Source: an uncultured Oscillospiraceae bacterium (lineage in GTDB: Bacteria; Bacillota; Clostridia; Oscillospirales; Oscillospiraceae). Taken from it: DNA of 64,000 nt. Location: assembly GCA_910587645.1 (NCBI GenBank), contig CAJUNA010000013.1, positions 1 to 64,000 of the forward strand, written 5' to 3'. This document shows, in pieces, positions 24,798-33,592 of the stretch; the first letter of the stretch is position 1, and the number at the start of each line of letters is the position of its first letter. Both the position numbers and the translations under genes were made by a program. The notes below the pieces were generated by a model. It saw only the letters and a program-made list of their open reading frames with translations, was not told the origin of the DNA and did not search any database.

Positions 24798-26635
24798 AGC
24801 ATCTCCTCCAATACCTGTTCCGCTACGCCCCCGGCATCCAGGCCCAGCATTTGACGGAGCTGGGCTACGGCGCCCTGCGGGGCGAATTTATTTTTCAGGT
24901 TCTTCAGCCGCAATGCTTCCGGCGCAATGCCCGCCGCCGCCAGCGCGGCGGCTAGCTGCTGGCCGATGGAGCCGTTCTCGTTGCAGTCCTCCAATACCAG
25001 CAGGCGGCGCGTCCGCTTCACCGAAGCAATCACCAGGGCCGGGTCCAGGGGGGCGATGCGGTGAAGCTTGATAACCTCGGCGTGGACGCCTTTTTCCAGC
25101 AGGAGCGCCGCCGCGTCCAGGATTTCATCCGTCAGCGTACCGTAAGATACCAGCGTCACGTCCGTCCCAGGCTGGAGGATGGCGGCGGGTTCCCCGTCCC
25201 AGGCCGGGTATTGCCGGTCCTCGCCCCCCCGGGGGTAGCGGATGGCAACGGGTCCTGGGGCGGCGACGGCGTGGCGGAGCATGGCCTTCAGCTCCGCGAA
25301 GCCGGCGGGGCACAGCACCGTCATGCCGGGGATCTGGGTCAGATAGCCTACGTCCTGGCAGCCGTGGTGGGTTGGGCCGTCCGCGCCCACTAAGCCGGCG
25401 CGGTCCACCGCCAGCACGACGTGCAGGCCTTGCAGGGCGATATCGTGGAGCAGCATGTCAAAGCTCCGCTGCAAAAAGGAGGAGTACACCGCGAAAACCG
25501 GCACCATCCCCTGCTTGGCCAGGCCGGCCGCCATCGCCGCTGCGTGGCCCTCGGCAATGCCTACGTCAAAAAAACGCTTCGGCCATGCGGAAGCGAACTC
25601 CTGAAGCCCTGTCCCCTCCGCCATGGCGGCGGTAATGGCGCACACCCGCCTGTCCTGCCCCGCAAGCTCCACCAATTCGTGGCCCAATATATAGGAAAAG
25701 TCGATGGCCCGCCCTAGGTCCGGGCCAACGGACGGGTCAAAGGGGGATACGCCGTGGCTGCGCTCCGGCTGGGACTCCGCAGGGGCGTAGCCCTTTCCTT
25801 TGGTCGTGTGGACATGGAGGAGCACGGGGCAGTCCATCTCTTTCGCCCAGGCCAGGGTGGTGCATAGCTGCTCGATGTTGTGGCCGTCTATGGGGCCAAG
25901 GTAGGTGAAACCCATGTCCTCAAACATGGAACAGGGATATATCGCCTTTTTCAGAACGGTCTTGAGCCGGTGGGTGAACCGGTAGAAGCGCCGTCCGCCG
26001 GGAATGTGGGAGAGCAGCGCCCGGTAGCCCTTCTTGAACCGGTAGTACCCCGGGCGCAGGCGCAGGCGGCCTAAATGGGTGGCTACGCCCCCTACATTGG
26101 GGTCGATGGACATGCCGTTGTCGTTGAGAATCACTACCAGTGGCTCCCCGGATGCCCCGGCATCGTTCAGGCCCTCGTAGGCCAGCCCGCCGGTCAGCGC
26201 GCCATCGCCTATCAGGGCCGCTACGGCGTAGCCCGCGCCGGACAGGGTCCTGGCCCGGGCCATGCCCAACGCCGCCGACACCGAGTTGGACGCGTGGCCG
26301 GCGATGAAAGCATCGTGGACGCTCTCCTCCGGCTTGGGGAAGCCTGCCAGCCCCCCCAGCTGCCGCAAAGTCCCGAACAGCTCCCGCCGCCCGGTGAGGG
26401 CCTTGTGGACGTAGCACTGGTGGCCTACGTCAAATACCAGGCGGTCCTGGGATGTGTCGTAAACCCGGTGGAGGGCCACCGTCAACTCTACCGCCCCCAG
26501 GTTGGACGCTAAATGACCCCCTGTACGGGAAACCGCGTCTACTAAAAACGTCCGCAGCTCGCTACATAGCTGGGGCAGCTCCTCCCGGCTGAGGGATTTT
26601 ACGTCAGCCGGGCTTGTTATCCGTTCCAAAATCAA
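24794..26635 (-). CDS. dxs: 1-deoxy-D-xylulose-5-phosphate synthase
   Basis: Thiamine-diphosphate enzyme that condenses pyruvate and glyceraldehyde-3-phosphate, the entry step of the MEP isoprenoid pathway. The 613-aa protein has GDGALTGGLAYEGLN near residues 143-157 (thiamine diphosphate binding), HTTKGKGYAPAE, the transketolase-like middle domain with DVGIAEGHAAAMAAGLA, and the C-terminal transketolase domain. It uses a TTG start at 26635 behind GGAGGTG. It follows the OapA-like gene by 30 bases, the arrangement expected of an OLE RNA locus. Confidence 0.94.
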   Translation of the reverse strand: MILERITSPADVKSLSREELPQLCSELRTFLVDAVSRTGGHLASNLGAVELTVALHRVYDTSQDRLVFDVGHQCYVHKALTGRRELFGTLRQLGGLAGFPKPEESVHDAFIAGHASNSVSAALGMARARTLSGAGYAVAALIGDGALTGGLAYEGLNDAGASGEPLVVILNDNGMSIDPNVGGVATHLGRLRLRPGYYRFKKGYRALLSHIPGGRRFYRFTHRLKTVLKKAIYPCSMFEDMGFTYLGPIDGHNIEQLCTTLAWAKEMDCPVLLHVHTTKGKGYAPAESQPERSHGVSPFDPSVGPDLGRAIDFSYILGHELVELAGQDRRVCAITAAMAEGTGLQEFASAWPKRFFDVGIAEGHAAAMAAGLAKQGMVPVFAVYSSFLQRSFDMLLHDIALQGLHVVLAVDRAGLVGADGPTHHGCQDVGYLTQIPGMTVLCPAGFAELKAMLRHAVAAPGPVAIRYPRGGEDRQYPAWDGEPAAILQPGTDVTLVSYGTLTDEILDAAALLLEKGVHAEVIKLHRIAPLDPALVIASVKRTRRLLVLEDCNENGSIGQQLAAALAAAGIAPEALRLKNLKNKFAPQGAVAQLRQMLGLDAGGVAEQVLEEML

Positions 26636-26665
26636 GGCCGCTTCACCTCCGCTCGCTTGCGCCGT

Positions 26666-27250
26666 TTACTTCTTACTGCGGGAAAATATATGCAGGATGC
26701 GCCCTACCAGTTGCAATACCGCCGTGCTTTTGGCGATGGCGAAGCTCTTGCCCAGAGCCTTCCCGCCAATGGTCAGGCCGGAGGTCAGCGCCGTCACCGC
26801 AAGGCTCATGGCGATGGAGGGCAGGCCGAAAGAGGCGTAAAGCTGGGTCACGATTACCGCGCCCGTGGAACCGGATATGATGCCGCAAATGTCGCCTACC
26901 ACATCGTTGCAAAAGCTGGATACCTTGTCGGCCTTCCGGATCAGGCCGATGGCCTCCCGGGCGCCGGGGGTCTTGCGGGCCGCCATGGAGTGGAAGGGCT
27001 TCTCGTCCGCCGCTGTTACCGATACCCCGATGATGTCAAAGACAATGCCAAGCAGGATGAACGCCAGCAGCACCGCAAAAGCTACCCCGATCCCCGCGCC
27101 GTCTAAGGCTTGATCCGAAGCAAAGCTCAGCACTGCGGATAAAATGACCGCGATGAAAAATACCTGTACCGCCCAGCGGCCTGTGGATTTCTCCTGCTTC
27201 CCCTTTTTCTTAGGCTTCTTTTTCGCGTCTTTTTGTTCGCTCGTTTCCAA
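26666..27250 (-). CDS. oapA: OLE-associated membrane protein OapA-like
   Basis: A 194-aa membrane protein with a very lysine-rich N-terminus (KKKPKKKGKQEK), hydrophobic segments at about residues 26-48, 53-78, 118-142 and 145-168, and a charged loop between (ADEKPFHSMAARK, then GLIRKADKVSSFCNDVVGDI). OapA proteins bind OLE RNA at the membrane and have been related to the DUF21 domain of magnesium exporters; this one has no CBS domains. It uses a TTG start behind GAGGAG. The assignment rests on size, topology, the basic N-terminus and position between the OLE RNA and dxs. Confidence 0.75.
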   Translation of the reverse strand: METSEQKDAKKKPKKKGKQEKSTGRWAVQVFFIAVILSAVLSFASDQALDGAGIGVAFAVLLAFILLGIVFDIIGVSVTAADEKPFHSMAARKTPGAREAIGLIRKADKVSSFCNDVVGDICGIISGSTGAVIVTQLYASFGLPSIAMSLAVTALTSGLTIGGKALGKSFAIAKSTAVLQLVGRILHIFSRSKK

Positions 27251-27294
27251 GAATTGTTCTCCTCACTTTCTCAGTATGTTGGTTTATGTTAGAT

Positions 27295-29469
27295 TTATGT
27301 CTGCTCGTTTACGTAGAGCTGGGCGCGGCGCTGGATCAGCTCCGCAGCCTCCTCCAAGGCCTTGTCGCCGGCAAAGTATGCGCCCGCGACTTCCGTGATG
27401 ATCTCGGAGAGGGCATTATCTTTGCGGTGGAAGGTGTCTACCGCATCGTAGAGGGCCATGAGCTGGTCGTATTCCTCTTGGGTGACAGCGTGGTATTGGA
27501 TTGTGAAATATTCGCCGTCACTATAAAAACCGAAAGAACGTTCATATTTCATGGGAGCCATGGCGGTTTTCCGCAGGCGTTCCATATCTTCTTTGTTTAC
27601 GGGGAATGCGCTGAATACTTCACTGAACTGGTCTTTCTTGGGCAGCAGAAGGGTGCGCAGATAGGCCCATGCGCCCTCTTTCTGCTTGCAGGCGCTAGTC
27701 ATCATACAGCCGCCGTTCCACATGAAGCTGCTGCCTGTCTCGCCCCAGGGGTTGGGGTAGCCTATAAAGGAAATTTCTCCCTGCAATGCGTATTCCCCGT
27801 GCTGGACGCTGTCAAATTCGCCGGGATAGTAGGTATACAGCATCAGCCGCCCGTCCCGCGCCCATGCCGTGTTCGAGCCGTGGGAAGGCCCGTCGGGGAC
27901 GCTGGCGCAGAATTTCAATATCTCCTTGAATTCTTCGCTGTCAAAGCTGCATGTACTGTGATCCCAATTTACAAAACGGTTCCAGTCCATGCTCATCAGC
28001 GCGTCCAGCAGCTCCATTTTCGTGCCTTCCAATGGAACGCAGCCCTCCGGCATCTTTTCCAACGCGGCCCACATATCCTCCGGCGTCCAGGTCATGCGCT
28101 CGCCTACTACGTCCCTGCGGCCCACTGTCGTGACAAAACGGAAGTTGTCGCAAATTTCGTAGAGCTTTCCGTTGATCTCTGAAGCTTCGAGCACACGCGC
28201 CATCAGGTCCGCACGGTCCAGCTCCGGGTCGTTGTCAATCCAAGGCCACAGGTCCTCCAGCAGGCCGTTGGACGCCCAGCGGGCGGTGGGGACGCCGGAA
28301 ATCGCCAGGATGTCCGGTATCTTTCCCGCGCCGATCTCTGTGGCGAGGCGGGTCATGGCGGCTTCCTGGGATTCGGAGGAACCGTAGTCGGAATAATCAA
28401 TCACCTTGATTTGATAATCGGGGTTCGTACGGTTGAAATGCATAATGGAAAAGCGTTCCATGGTGGCAAGCCCTGTGGTGGCGTAGGTGACAACGGTCTT
28501 CTCCGGCACGTCCTCCGTTGGCGTCAGTACCGCCATCTCATAGTCCCATTGGCCGCCATGGTTGATGATGTCGAACCATTGGGAGCTGTCTCTGCCAGCC
28601 ACTACCACCCGTCCATCGGACATGGGCGCAATCAAGTCCAGCGTTTCTCCCGCGTATCCAACGCTCAACAGGTTTACAATCTGCTTTCCTGTCTCCAGCT
28701 CCTCCTGCCAGGCATAGAGGTTGTCGCCCCCTACATAGTAAAACAGCGCGTTTGCGTCCCCGTCCCGCAGGTACGCAAACTCCGACAAAGAATAGCTTTT
28801 GCCCCAGCCCTTGCCCTCTTTGTCCACAGTCCGCAGGCGGATGTATCTCTCACTGGTATTCCGGACCGACTCCTGTACGCCTACCCGGCCATCCCCCAGG
28901 AGAATCATATCGTCTGACGCAAAGAGGTCTTCCTCCGTGGGGAGGGTGAACCGGGTCTCGCCGGAAGGGGCTACGACCTCTACCTGTTTGGCCGTTCGGA
29001 TGAAAACGTCGCCATCGGCATCCAACAGCATGCCGGTGACCTCCGGCTCGCCGGGACGCTTCTCCCGCTCATAGTGGAACAGTTCCGTCCCTTCCCGGTC
29101 CAGCCTGCGCACCGCATAGCTGCCATTCGGGTTTTCCCCGCCGGCCGTCTCTTCAAATATGACCAGCGTACCGTCCGGCGCGGCGTGGACCGCGCCGTCA
29201 AGAAAGCCTGCCATAGTGTAGGGCAGCGCCTCCGTTGTGCCGTCCGCCAGGGAGAGCCGGCTGAGCTGGTTCTGGGCTATCATGTAGAAGTCTTCCCCTA
29301 TCAGGCAGCCCCCTTGGATGTAGTTGATCCCCTCCGGCAATGTAATTGGCTCGCAGACGTAGGCGGTCTCGGGTTCCTCTTCCTCCTCCTGCCGCCCGCA
29401 GGCGGGCAGGGCCAGCAGCAGCGTCAGGGTTAATAGGACCGCTGTCCATGTCCTGATTCGTTTCCGCAT
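27295..29469 (-). CDS. Lipoprotein: N-terminal sensor-like domain fused to an extracellular solute-binding domain
   Basis: A 724-aa predicted lipoprotein. It has a signal peptide (residues 1-24) with lipobox LALPAC, Cys at 25, then an acidic spacer EEEEEPE. Residues about 40-340 contain repeated blade-like segments (SLADGTTEAL, APDGTLVIF, DGRVGVQES, DGRVVVAGRD), suggesting a beta-propeller. Residues about 350-724 resemble family-1 extracellular solute-binding proteins (FNRTNPDYQIKVIDY, GKIPDILAI, WAYLRTLL). No ABC permease genes are adjacent, so it is an orphan. It is placed between the OLE RNA terminator and oapA, an unusual position. AAGGAGG precedes the ATG. Confidence 0.8.
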   Translation of the reverse strand: MRKRIRTWTAVLLTLTLLLALPACGRQEEEEEPETAYVCEPITLPEGINYIQGGCLIGEDFYMIAQNQLSRLSLADGTTEALPYTMAGFLDGAVHAAPDGTLVIFEETAGGENPNGSYAVRRLDREGTELFHYEREKRPGEPEVTGMLLDADGDVFIRTAKQVEVVAPSGETRFTLPTEEDLFASDDMILLGDGRVGVQESVRNTSERYIRLRTVDKEGKGWGKSYSLSEFAYLRDGDANALFYYVGGDNLYAWQEELETGKQIVNLLSVGYAGETLDLIAPMSDGRVVVAGRDSSQWFDIINHGGQWDYEMAVLTPTEDVPEKTVVTYATTGLATMERFSIMHFNRTNPDYQIKVIDYSDYGSSESQEAAMTRLATEIGAGKIPDILAISGVPTARWASNGLLEDLWPWIDNDPELDRADLMARVLEASEINGKLYEICDNFRFVTTVGRRDVVGERMTWTPEDMWAALEKMPEGCVPLEGTKMELLDALMSMDWNRFVNWDHSTCSFDSEEFKEILKFCASVPDGPSHGSNTAWARDGRLMLYTYYPGEFDSVQHGEYALQGEISFIGYPNPWGETGSSFMWNGGCMMTSACKQKEGAWAYLRTLLLPKKDQFSEVFSAFPVNKEDMERLRKTAMAPMKYERSFGFYSDGEYFTIQYHAVTQEEYDQLMALYDAVDTFHRKDNALSEIITEVAGAYFAGDKALEEAAELIQRRAQLYVNEQT

Positions 29470-29515
29470 CCTTCCGTCCTCCTTTTTTAGTCCGTCATCT
29501 TTCTTTTTTCAGGCA

Positions 29516-29551
29516 TAAAAAACTCCGCCCCGCCTAGCGGACGGGACGGAG
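29516..29551 (-). terminator. Terminator of the OLE RNA
   Basis: On the minus strand CTCCGTCCCGTC pairs over 12 bp (two G-U pairs) with GGCGGGGCGGAG and is followed by TTTTTT. It ends 47 bases before the lipoprotein start, so downstream genes need read-through or another promoter. Confidence 0.85.
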
Positions 29552-30221
29552 CATTCTCCGCAAAATGCTAAACGCCGGCAGCAGAAGAAGTAAATCTTAC
29601 GGCTTAGGTACGGGCTGGATTTCCCCGGGACACACCCCTCGTTGCCGATCGGGCGGTTTCCCCTTCGGCGCCCCGGCGCGGCGTTGCCCACCGCGCTGCC
29701 CGACTGCCACTTAGTCCGCACTGCAATCCTTCTTCTGCCCAGTGACGACAGCCTAGGCGTTTTCCACCACAGTCTAACCGCTTCTTAGCCTCTTTTGCAG
29801 GCGGGGTTTCACGGAGCAATAGCAGCGGCTCCCTGGCCGGGGAGCACACTGGGTCGTTCTCCGATCCGCCAAACCCACGCAAGGCAGGCTACATCTGCAC
29901 ACAGCGTTCACGGCTCAAAGGCCGGGTAGCACCGCAATACAGGTTTCTACACCTGAGCCGTACCCGGGTCGCGTTACCACTAAGGGAGTACGCCCGGGCA
30001 CACGAACAGGTCTCCACAACCGCAGGGTCGGCTTCCCCATGCCATTGGGGAACGCCCTACGGCCGCAAGCGCGGGGAGTCCGCGCTTCCCGCCCAGCACC
30101 CACCCCAAACTGGGCGTTTGCAGCAGGCACCAGGGGTTTCACAGCTATGCCCTTTAAAGGATTTTTAGGCCCTTCTTCGGAAGCGGCAGATCTGACTAGG
30201 ATACTGCGCCGTCGTTTAGCA
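29516..30221 (-). ncRNA. ole: OLE (ornate, large, extremophilic) RNA
   Basis: About 700 bases of GC-rich sequence without a credible gene, with its own promoter and terminator on the minus strand. Many helices can be drawn: CGCCCAG (30090-30096) with CTGGGCG (30110-30116); AAGCGCGG (30067-30074) with CCGCGCTT (30080-30087); TTCCCCA (30033-30039) with TGGGGAA (30046-30052); and the longer-range ACGGCTCA (29910-29917) with TGAGCCGT (29954-29961). OLE RNAs are about 600 nt and lie with oapA, dxs, tlyA, nadK, argR and recN, as here. The size fits; RNase P RNA and tmRNA landmarks are absent. Identification is by context and remembered sequence character, not a covariance search. OLE RNPs act at the membrane in stress and magnesium adaptation. 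Confidence 0.8.
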
Positions 30222-30227
30222 GGGTTC

Positions 30228-30256
30228 AGTATACCACATTCTTCTTGAATATTCAA
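30228..30256 (-). promoter_or_regulatory. OLE RNA promoter
   Basis: On the minus strand TTGAAT (30251-30256) and TATACT (30228-30233) are 17 bp apart, in an AT-rich pocket (30225-30318). The start of transcription is expected near 30221. Confidence 0.75.
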
Positions 30257-30318
30257 GAGACTATACAAAATTTTCTCTCATACTTCTATATATTTACAGT
30301 TTATTCAAAATGGCTTGG

Positions 30319-30360
30319 ACAAAAGCGCCCTCCGGCCGCGCAATGCGGCCAGGGGGCGCC
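30319..30360 (-). terminator. Terminator of the hybrid kinase gene
   Basis: A two-tier hairpin (GCGCCC with GGGCGC outside, GGCCGC with GCGGCC inside) directly after the stop codon, followed by TTTTG on the minus strand. Confidence 0.8.
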
Positions 30361-30367
30361 TCTGGGA

Positions 30368-33300
30368 TTATTTCAGAACCTTTTCCATAGTCTCCAGAAG
30401 GGTGGCAATGTTGATCGGCTTGGCGATGTGGCCGTTCATGCCGCAGCGCAGGGCAGCCTGCTTATCCTCCTCGAAAGCATTGGCCGTCATGGCCAGGATC
30501 GGCAGGCTGTTCTGGCCGCAGTCAGGCAGGGCGCGGATGGCCTTGGCCGCTTCGTAGCCGTCCATAACGGGCATCTGAATGTCCATCAGCACAAGACGGT
30601 AGTAGCCAGGCTCCGCCCGCCTGACCATATCTACGGCAATTTGGCCGTTCTCCGCAATCTCCAACGTGAAGCCGGCTTCCTCTAAGATCGCCTGGGCAAT
30701 CTCGCGGTTAAGCTCGTTGTCCTCCGCCAGCAGGATACGGCCAGTGTGATCGCCCGGTTCGATCGGGCCGGCCTCTTCCAGCTTCTCCGTGTCCGCATCC
30801 ACGATAGAACGTAGGCAACGGCGCAGTTCGGAGTGGAACAGGGGCTTGCTGCAAAAGGCGGTGACACCCGCTTCCCGGGCTTCCTCCTCGATGTCCGACC
30901 AGTCGTAAGCGGTGAGGACGATAATGGGCACCTCGTCCCCGATTTCCTTCCGGATGCGGCGGGCTACCTCCACACCGTTCATATCCGGCAGCAGCCAGTC
31001 GATGACATAAACGCAGTAGTTATCCTCCCGCATGACGGCCTGCCGGGTGCGCAGCACCGCTTCCCGGCCAGAAAGCGTCCACTCCGCCCGCAGGCCAATC
31101 TGCTGGAGCATGAAGGACACGCTGTCGCAGGTATTGAAGTCATCGTCCACCACCAGGGCGCGGCGGCCGGACAGCTCCGGGATGATTTGCTGTTCCTTTT
31201 CCCCGCCGCACAGGCGGAAGAGCAGCGATACCGTGAACTCCGTCCCCATGCCCTGTTCGCTCTTGACAGAAATGGAGCCGTTCATCATATCAACGATATT
31301 TTTCGTGATGGCCATGCCAAGGCCCGTGCCCTGGATGCCGCTGATGGTGGTGTTCCGTTCCCGCTCAAAGGGTTCAAAAATATGGGCAACGAACTCTTTA
31401 CTCATACCAATGCCCGTGTCGCGGATGCGGAACTCATAGCTGCCAAAGCCGGCGGGTGCGCCCTGCTTTTGGATAATCCGCATACTGACGATGCCCCCGG
31501 CGGGGGTGTACTTGACGGCATTGCTGAGCAGGTTCAGCAGGAGCTGGTTCAGCCGCAGCTTGTCGCAGCAAATCTCCTCGTCCACCACGTCTACCGCGTC
31601 AATATACAGCTCCAACTGTTTGGCGTGGATGTCCGACTGGATGATGCTGCGCAGGCCGTGGAGGATGTCCGGCAGGTTGGTGGGCGCTTCCTCCAGGTGC
31701 ATTTTGCCGCTTTCAATGCGGCTCATATCCAGGATATCGTTAATCAGGCTCAGCAGATGGCTGCCGGAGGTCATGATCTTCTTGAGGTACTCCTCCACCA
31801 AGTCCCTCTGGTCCAGATGGGTCACTGCCAGGGCAGTAAAGCCCACAATGGCGTTCATGGGCGTACGGATATCGTGGGACATATTGGAGAGGAACACGGT
31901 TTTCGCCTTGCTGGCCCGGTTGGCCTGAAGGAGGGCGTCCTCCAGCAGGCTCTTTTTCTCCATCTCGCTGCGGGTCTCCTCATCCACACTGCGCAGGCCC
32001 AGGACAATGCCCCGGCTCTCCTCCCAAGACCCCGCGCACACCGCCTTGAACTGGAAATATTCCAGTTGGCCATCGCAGCAGGTGCGGTAGTTGGCGTAGC
32101 ACATGTGCTTCTCGCTCAGTTCCTTGGACAGCCAGTCCGGAGAGGAGGCCAGGCGCATCAGCTCCCAGTCCTCCGCGTAGACATACCGCTCTATGTACTG
32201 TTCCATACTCTCCTGGAGATGGATGCTGCCTGTGAATATTTCGTCCAGCTTCCGCCGGCTGTTATTTTCCACCCGCAGCGGATAGCCCACGCCGGTATCC
32301 AGATCGAAGAAACATACCAGGGTGTAGTCGATGCTCAACGCCTGGACCAGCTCCATATGGCGGCGTTCTTTTTCCGAGCGTTCCTGCTCCTCGCGCTGCC
32401 GCTGGGCGGTGCAATCCAGCAGGAAACGCTGGTAAAGCAGCTCATCGTTTTCCTCAATCAGCTTGATGTTGCCCATGACGTGCAGCGTACGGCCATCCTT
32501 GTGGCGGACGCGGTATTCTACGCTGACGCTGTCGCCCACGGTTTCCAGGGAGCGGATGCAGCTTTGAACCCGGTCCTTATCCTCGGGGGCAATGGATGCC
32601 GCCACCATCTGGAAGCCGTCCGCCAGCATTTCCTCCGAGTTTTCATAGCCCAGGATGGACAGGGCGGCCCGGTTGATGCTGAGGATGCGGGAGCCATCGG
32701 TGGAGTGGCGCATGACGCCGCAGTCCATGGTGGTGAACAAAGTCTCCAGGGTACGGTTTTTCTGGGTGATGGCCTGCTGGTAGGCCCGCTCCTGGGTGAT
32801 GTCGATGGCAACGCCCACGGTACCCATGACGCTGTTGTCCAAATCGTACAGGGGGGACTTGTAGGTGGTCAGGATCCGCTTGCCTTCGCCGGTGTCAATA
32901 ACCTCCTCGGACACCAGGGTCCGCTCCTCGGTCATAACGATCCGCTCCGACTCGATGCAGGCGGGGTCATCCTGCTCCACATCCCAGATGTAGGCGTGGC
33001 CCCGGCCCTGTACCTGGGCCTTGGTCTTGTTTACCGTGTGGCAAAAGCTGTCGTTGACCTTTTCATGGATGCCGTTTTTGTCCTTGTACCAGACAAGGCT
33101 GGGGATGCTGTTGATGGTGGCCTCCAGATATTGGTTGGTCTGCCACGCGTCGCGGCCGGCCTTGTACTTGCGCTGCCAGCGGCAGAAGCGGTAGCGCAGT
33201 TCCTCCTCCGGCAAAGGGAAAGTCCACACGTCCTCCGCCTGATCCAATAGCTCCGCCAGGCGGGGGAGCTGCTCCTTTTCCGCCAGGAGGATCAGTTCAG

Positions 33301-33520
33301 CGTCCTGCTTTTTGCTCTGGCACAGCAGGGAAACGGCGTCCTCCGGGACGCCCCGCAGGTCGGCGAGGATCACGTCAGCCCCGGCGGCCAATTCCCCGTC
33401 CGGCGCGGCGGACACGGAAAACGTGTGGGTAAATTTGTCTAAGGGGGGCATGGATTTGACCGTCTCCCACAGTGCTGGCTGATGGCCGGTCAAATAAATA
33501 TGAAGACGGCAATGGTACAT
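30368..33520 (-). CDS. Cytosolic hybrid sensor histidine kinase
   Basis: A 1050-aa multidomain kinase. Residues 1-125 look like a degenerate receiver domain (VILADLRG in place of the acidic pocket). PAS domains cover about residues 130-270 and 275-390, with a further PAS-like region at 400-520. HisKA follows with [12 protein letters not shown], His near residue 549. HATPase follows with [13 protein letters not shown] near 665 and [11 protein letters not shown]. Two receiver domains end the protein: [11 protein letters not shown] (Asp near 841) and [11 protein letters not shown] (Asp near 975). No membrane helix is visible, so the signal is likely intracellular. No response-regulator gene is adjacent. 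GGAGGG precedes the ATG. The gene lies directly upstream of the OLE promoter. Confidence 0.93.
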   Translation of the reverse strand: MYHCRLHIYLTGHQPALWETVKSMPPLDKFTHTFSVSAAPDGELAAGADVILADLRGVPEDAVSLLCQSKKQDAELILLAEKEQLPRLAELLDQAEDVWTFPLPEEELRYRFCRWQRKYKAGRDAWQTNQYLEATINSIPSLVWYKDKNGIHEKVNDSFCHTVNKTKAQVQGRGHAYIWDVEQDDPACIESERIVMTEERTLVSEEVIDTGEGKRILTTYKSPLYDLDNSVMGTVGVAIDITQERAYQQAITQKNRTLETLFTTMDCGVMRHSTDGSRILSINRAALSILGYENSEEMLADGFQMVAASIAPEDKDRVQSCIRSLETVGDSVSVEYRVRHKDGRTLHVMGNIKLIEENDELLYQRFLLDCTAQRQREEQERSEKERRHMELVQALSIDYTLVCFFDLDTGVGYPLRVENNSRRKLDEIFTGSIHLQESMEQYIERYVYAEDWELMRLASSPDWLSKELSEKHMCYANYRTCCDGQLEYFQFKAVCAGSWEESRGIVLGLRSVDEETRSEMEKKSLLEDALLQANRASKAKTVFLSNMSHDIRTPMNAIVGFTALAVTHLDQRDLVEEYLKKIMTSGSHLLSLINDILDMSRIESGKMHLEEAPTNLPDILHGLRSIIQSDIHAKQLELYIDAVDVVDEEICCDKLRLNQLLLNLLSNAVKYTPAGGIVSMRIIQKQGAPAGFGSYEFRIRDTGIGMSKEFVAHIFEPFERERNTTISGIQGTGLGMAITKNIVDMMNGSISVKSEQGMGTEFTVSLLFRLCGGEKEQQIIPELSGRRALVVDDDFNTCDSVSFMLQQIGLRAEWTLSGREAVLRTRQAVMREDNYCVYVIDWLLPDMNGVEVARRIRKEIGDEVPIIVLTAYDWSDIEEEAREAGVTAFCSKPLFHSELRRCLRSIVDADTEKLEEAGPIEPGDHTGRILLAEDNELNREIAQAILEEAGFTLEIAENGQIAVDMVRRAEPGYYRLVLMDIQMPVMDGYEAAKAIRALPDCGQNSLPILAMTANAFEEDKQAALRCGMNGHIAKPINIATLLETMEKVLK

Positions 33521-33592
33521 GAGCTATCCCTCCGCAGTTGTTCTTTCTTTTCCATTTTAACCGCCCACTGTGTCCCTGTCAAGGGTGAGGGC

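Noticed and set aside
29509-30268. Three short minus-strand open frames (70, 92 and 117 codons)
   Set aside because: They lie wholly within the OLE RNA, are rich in Arg/Gly/Pro as expected from structured GC-rich RNA, and lack ribosome sites.
30833-33250. 805-codon plus-strand open frame
   Set aside because: Antisense to the hybrid histidine kinase, whose domains are unmistakable.
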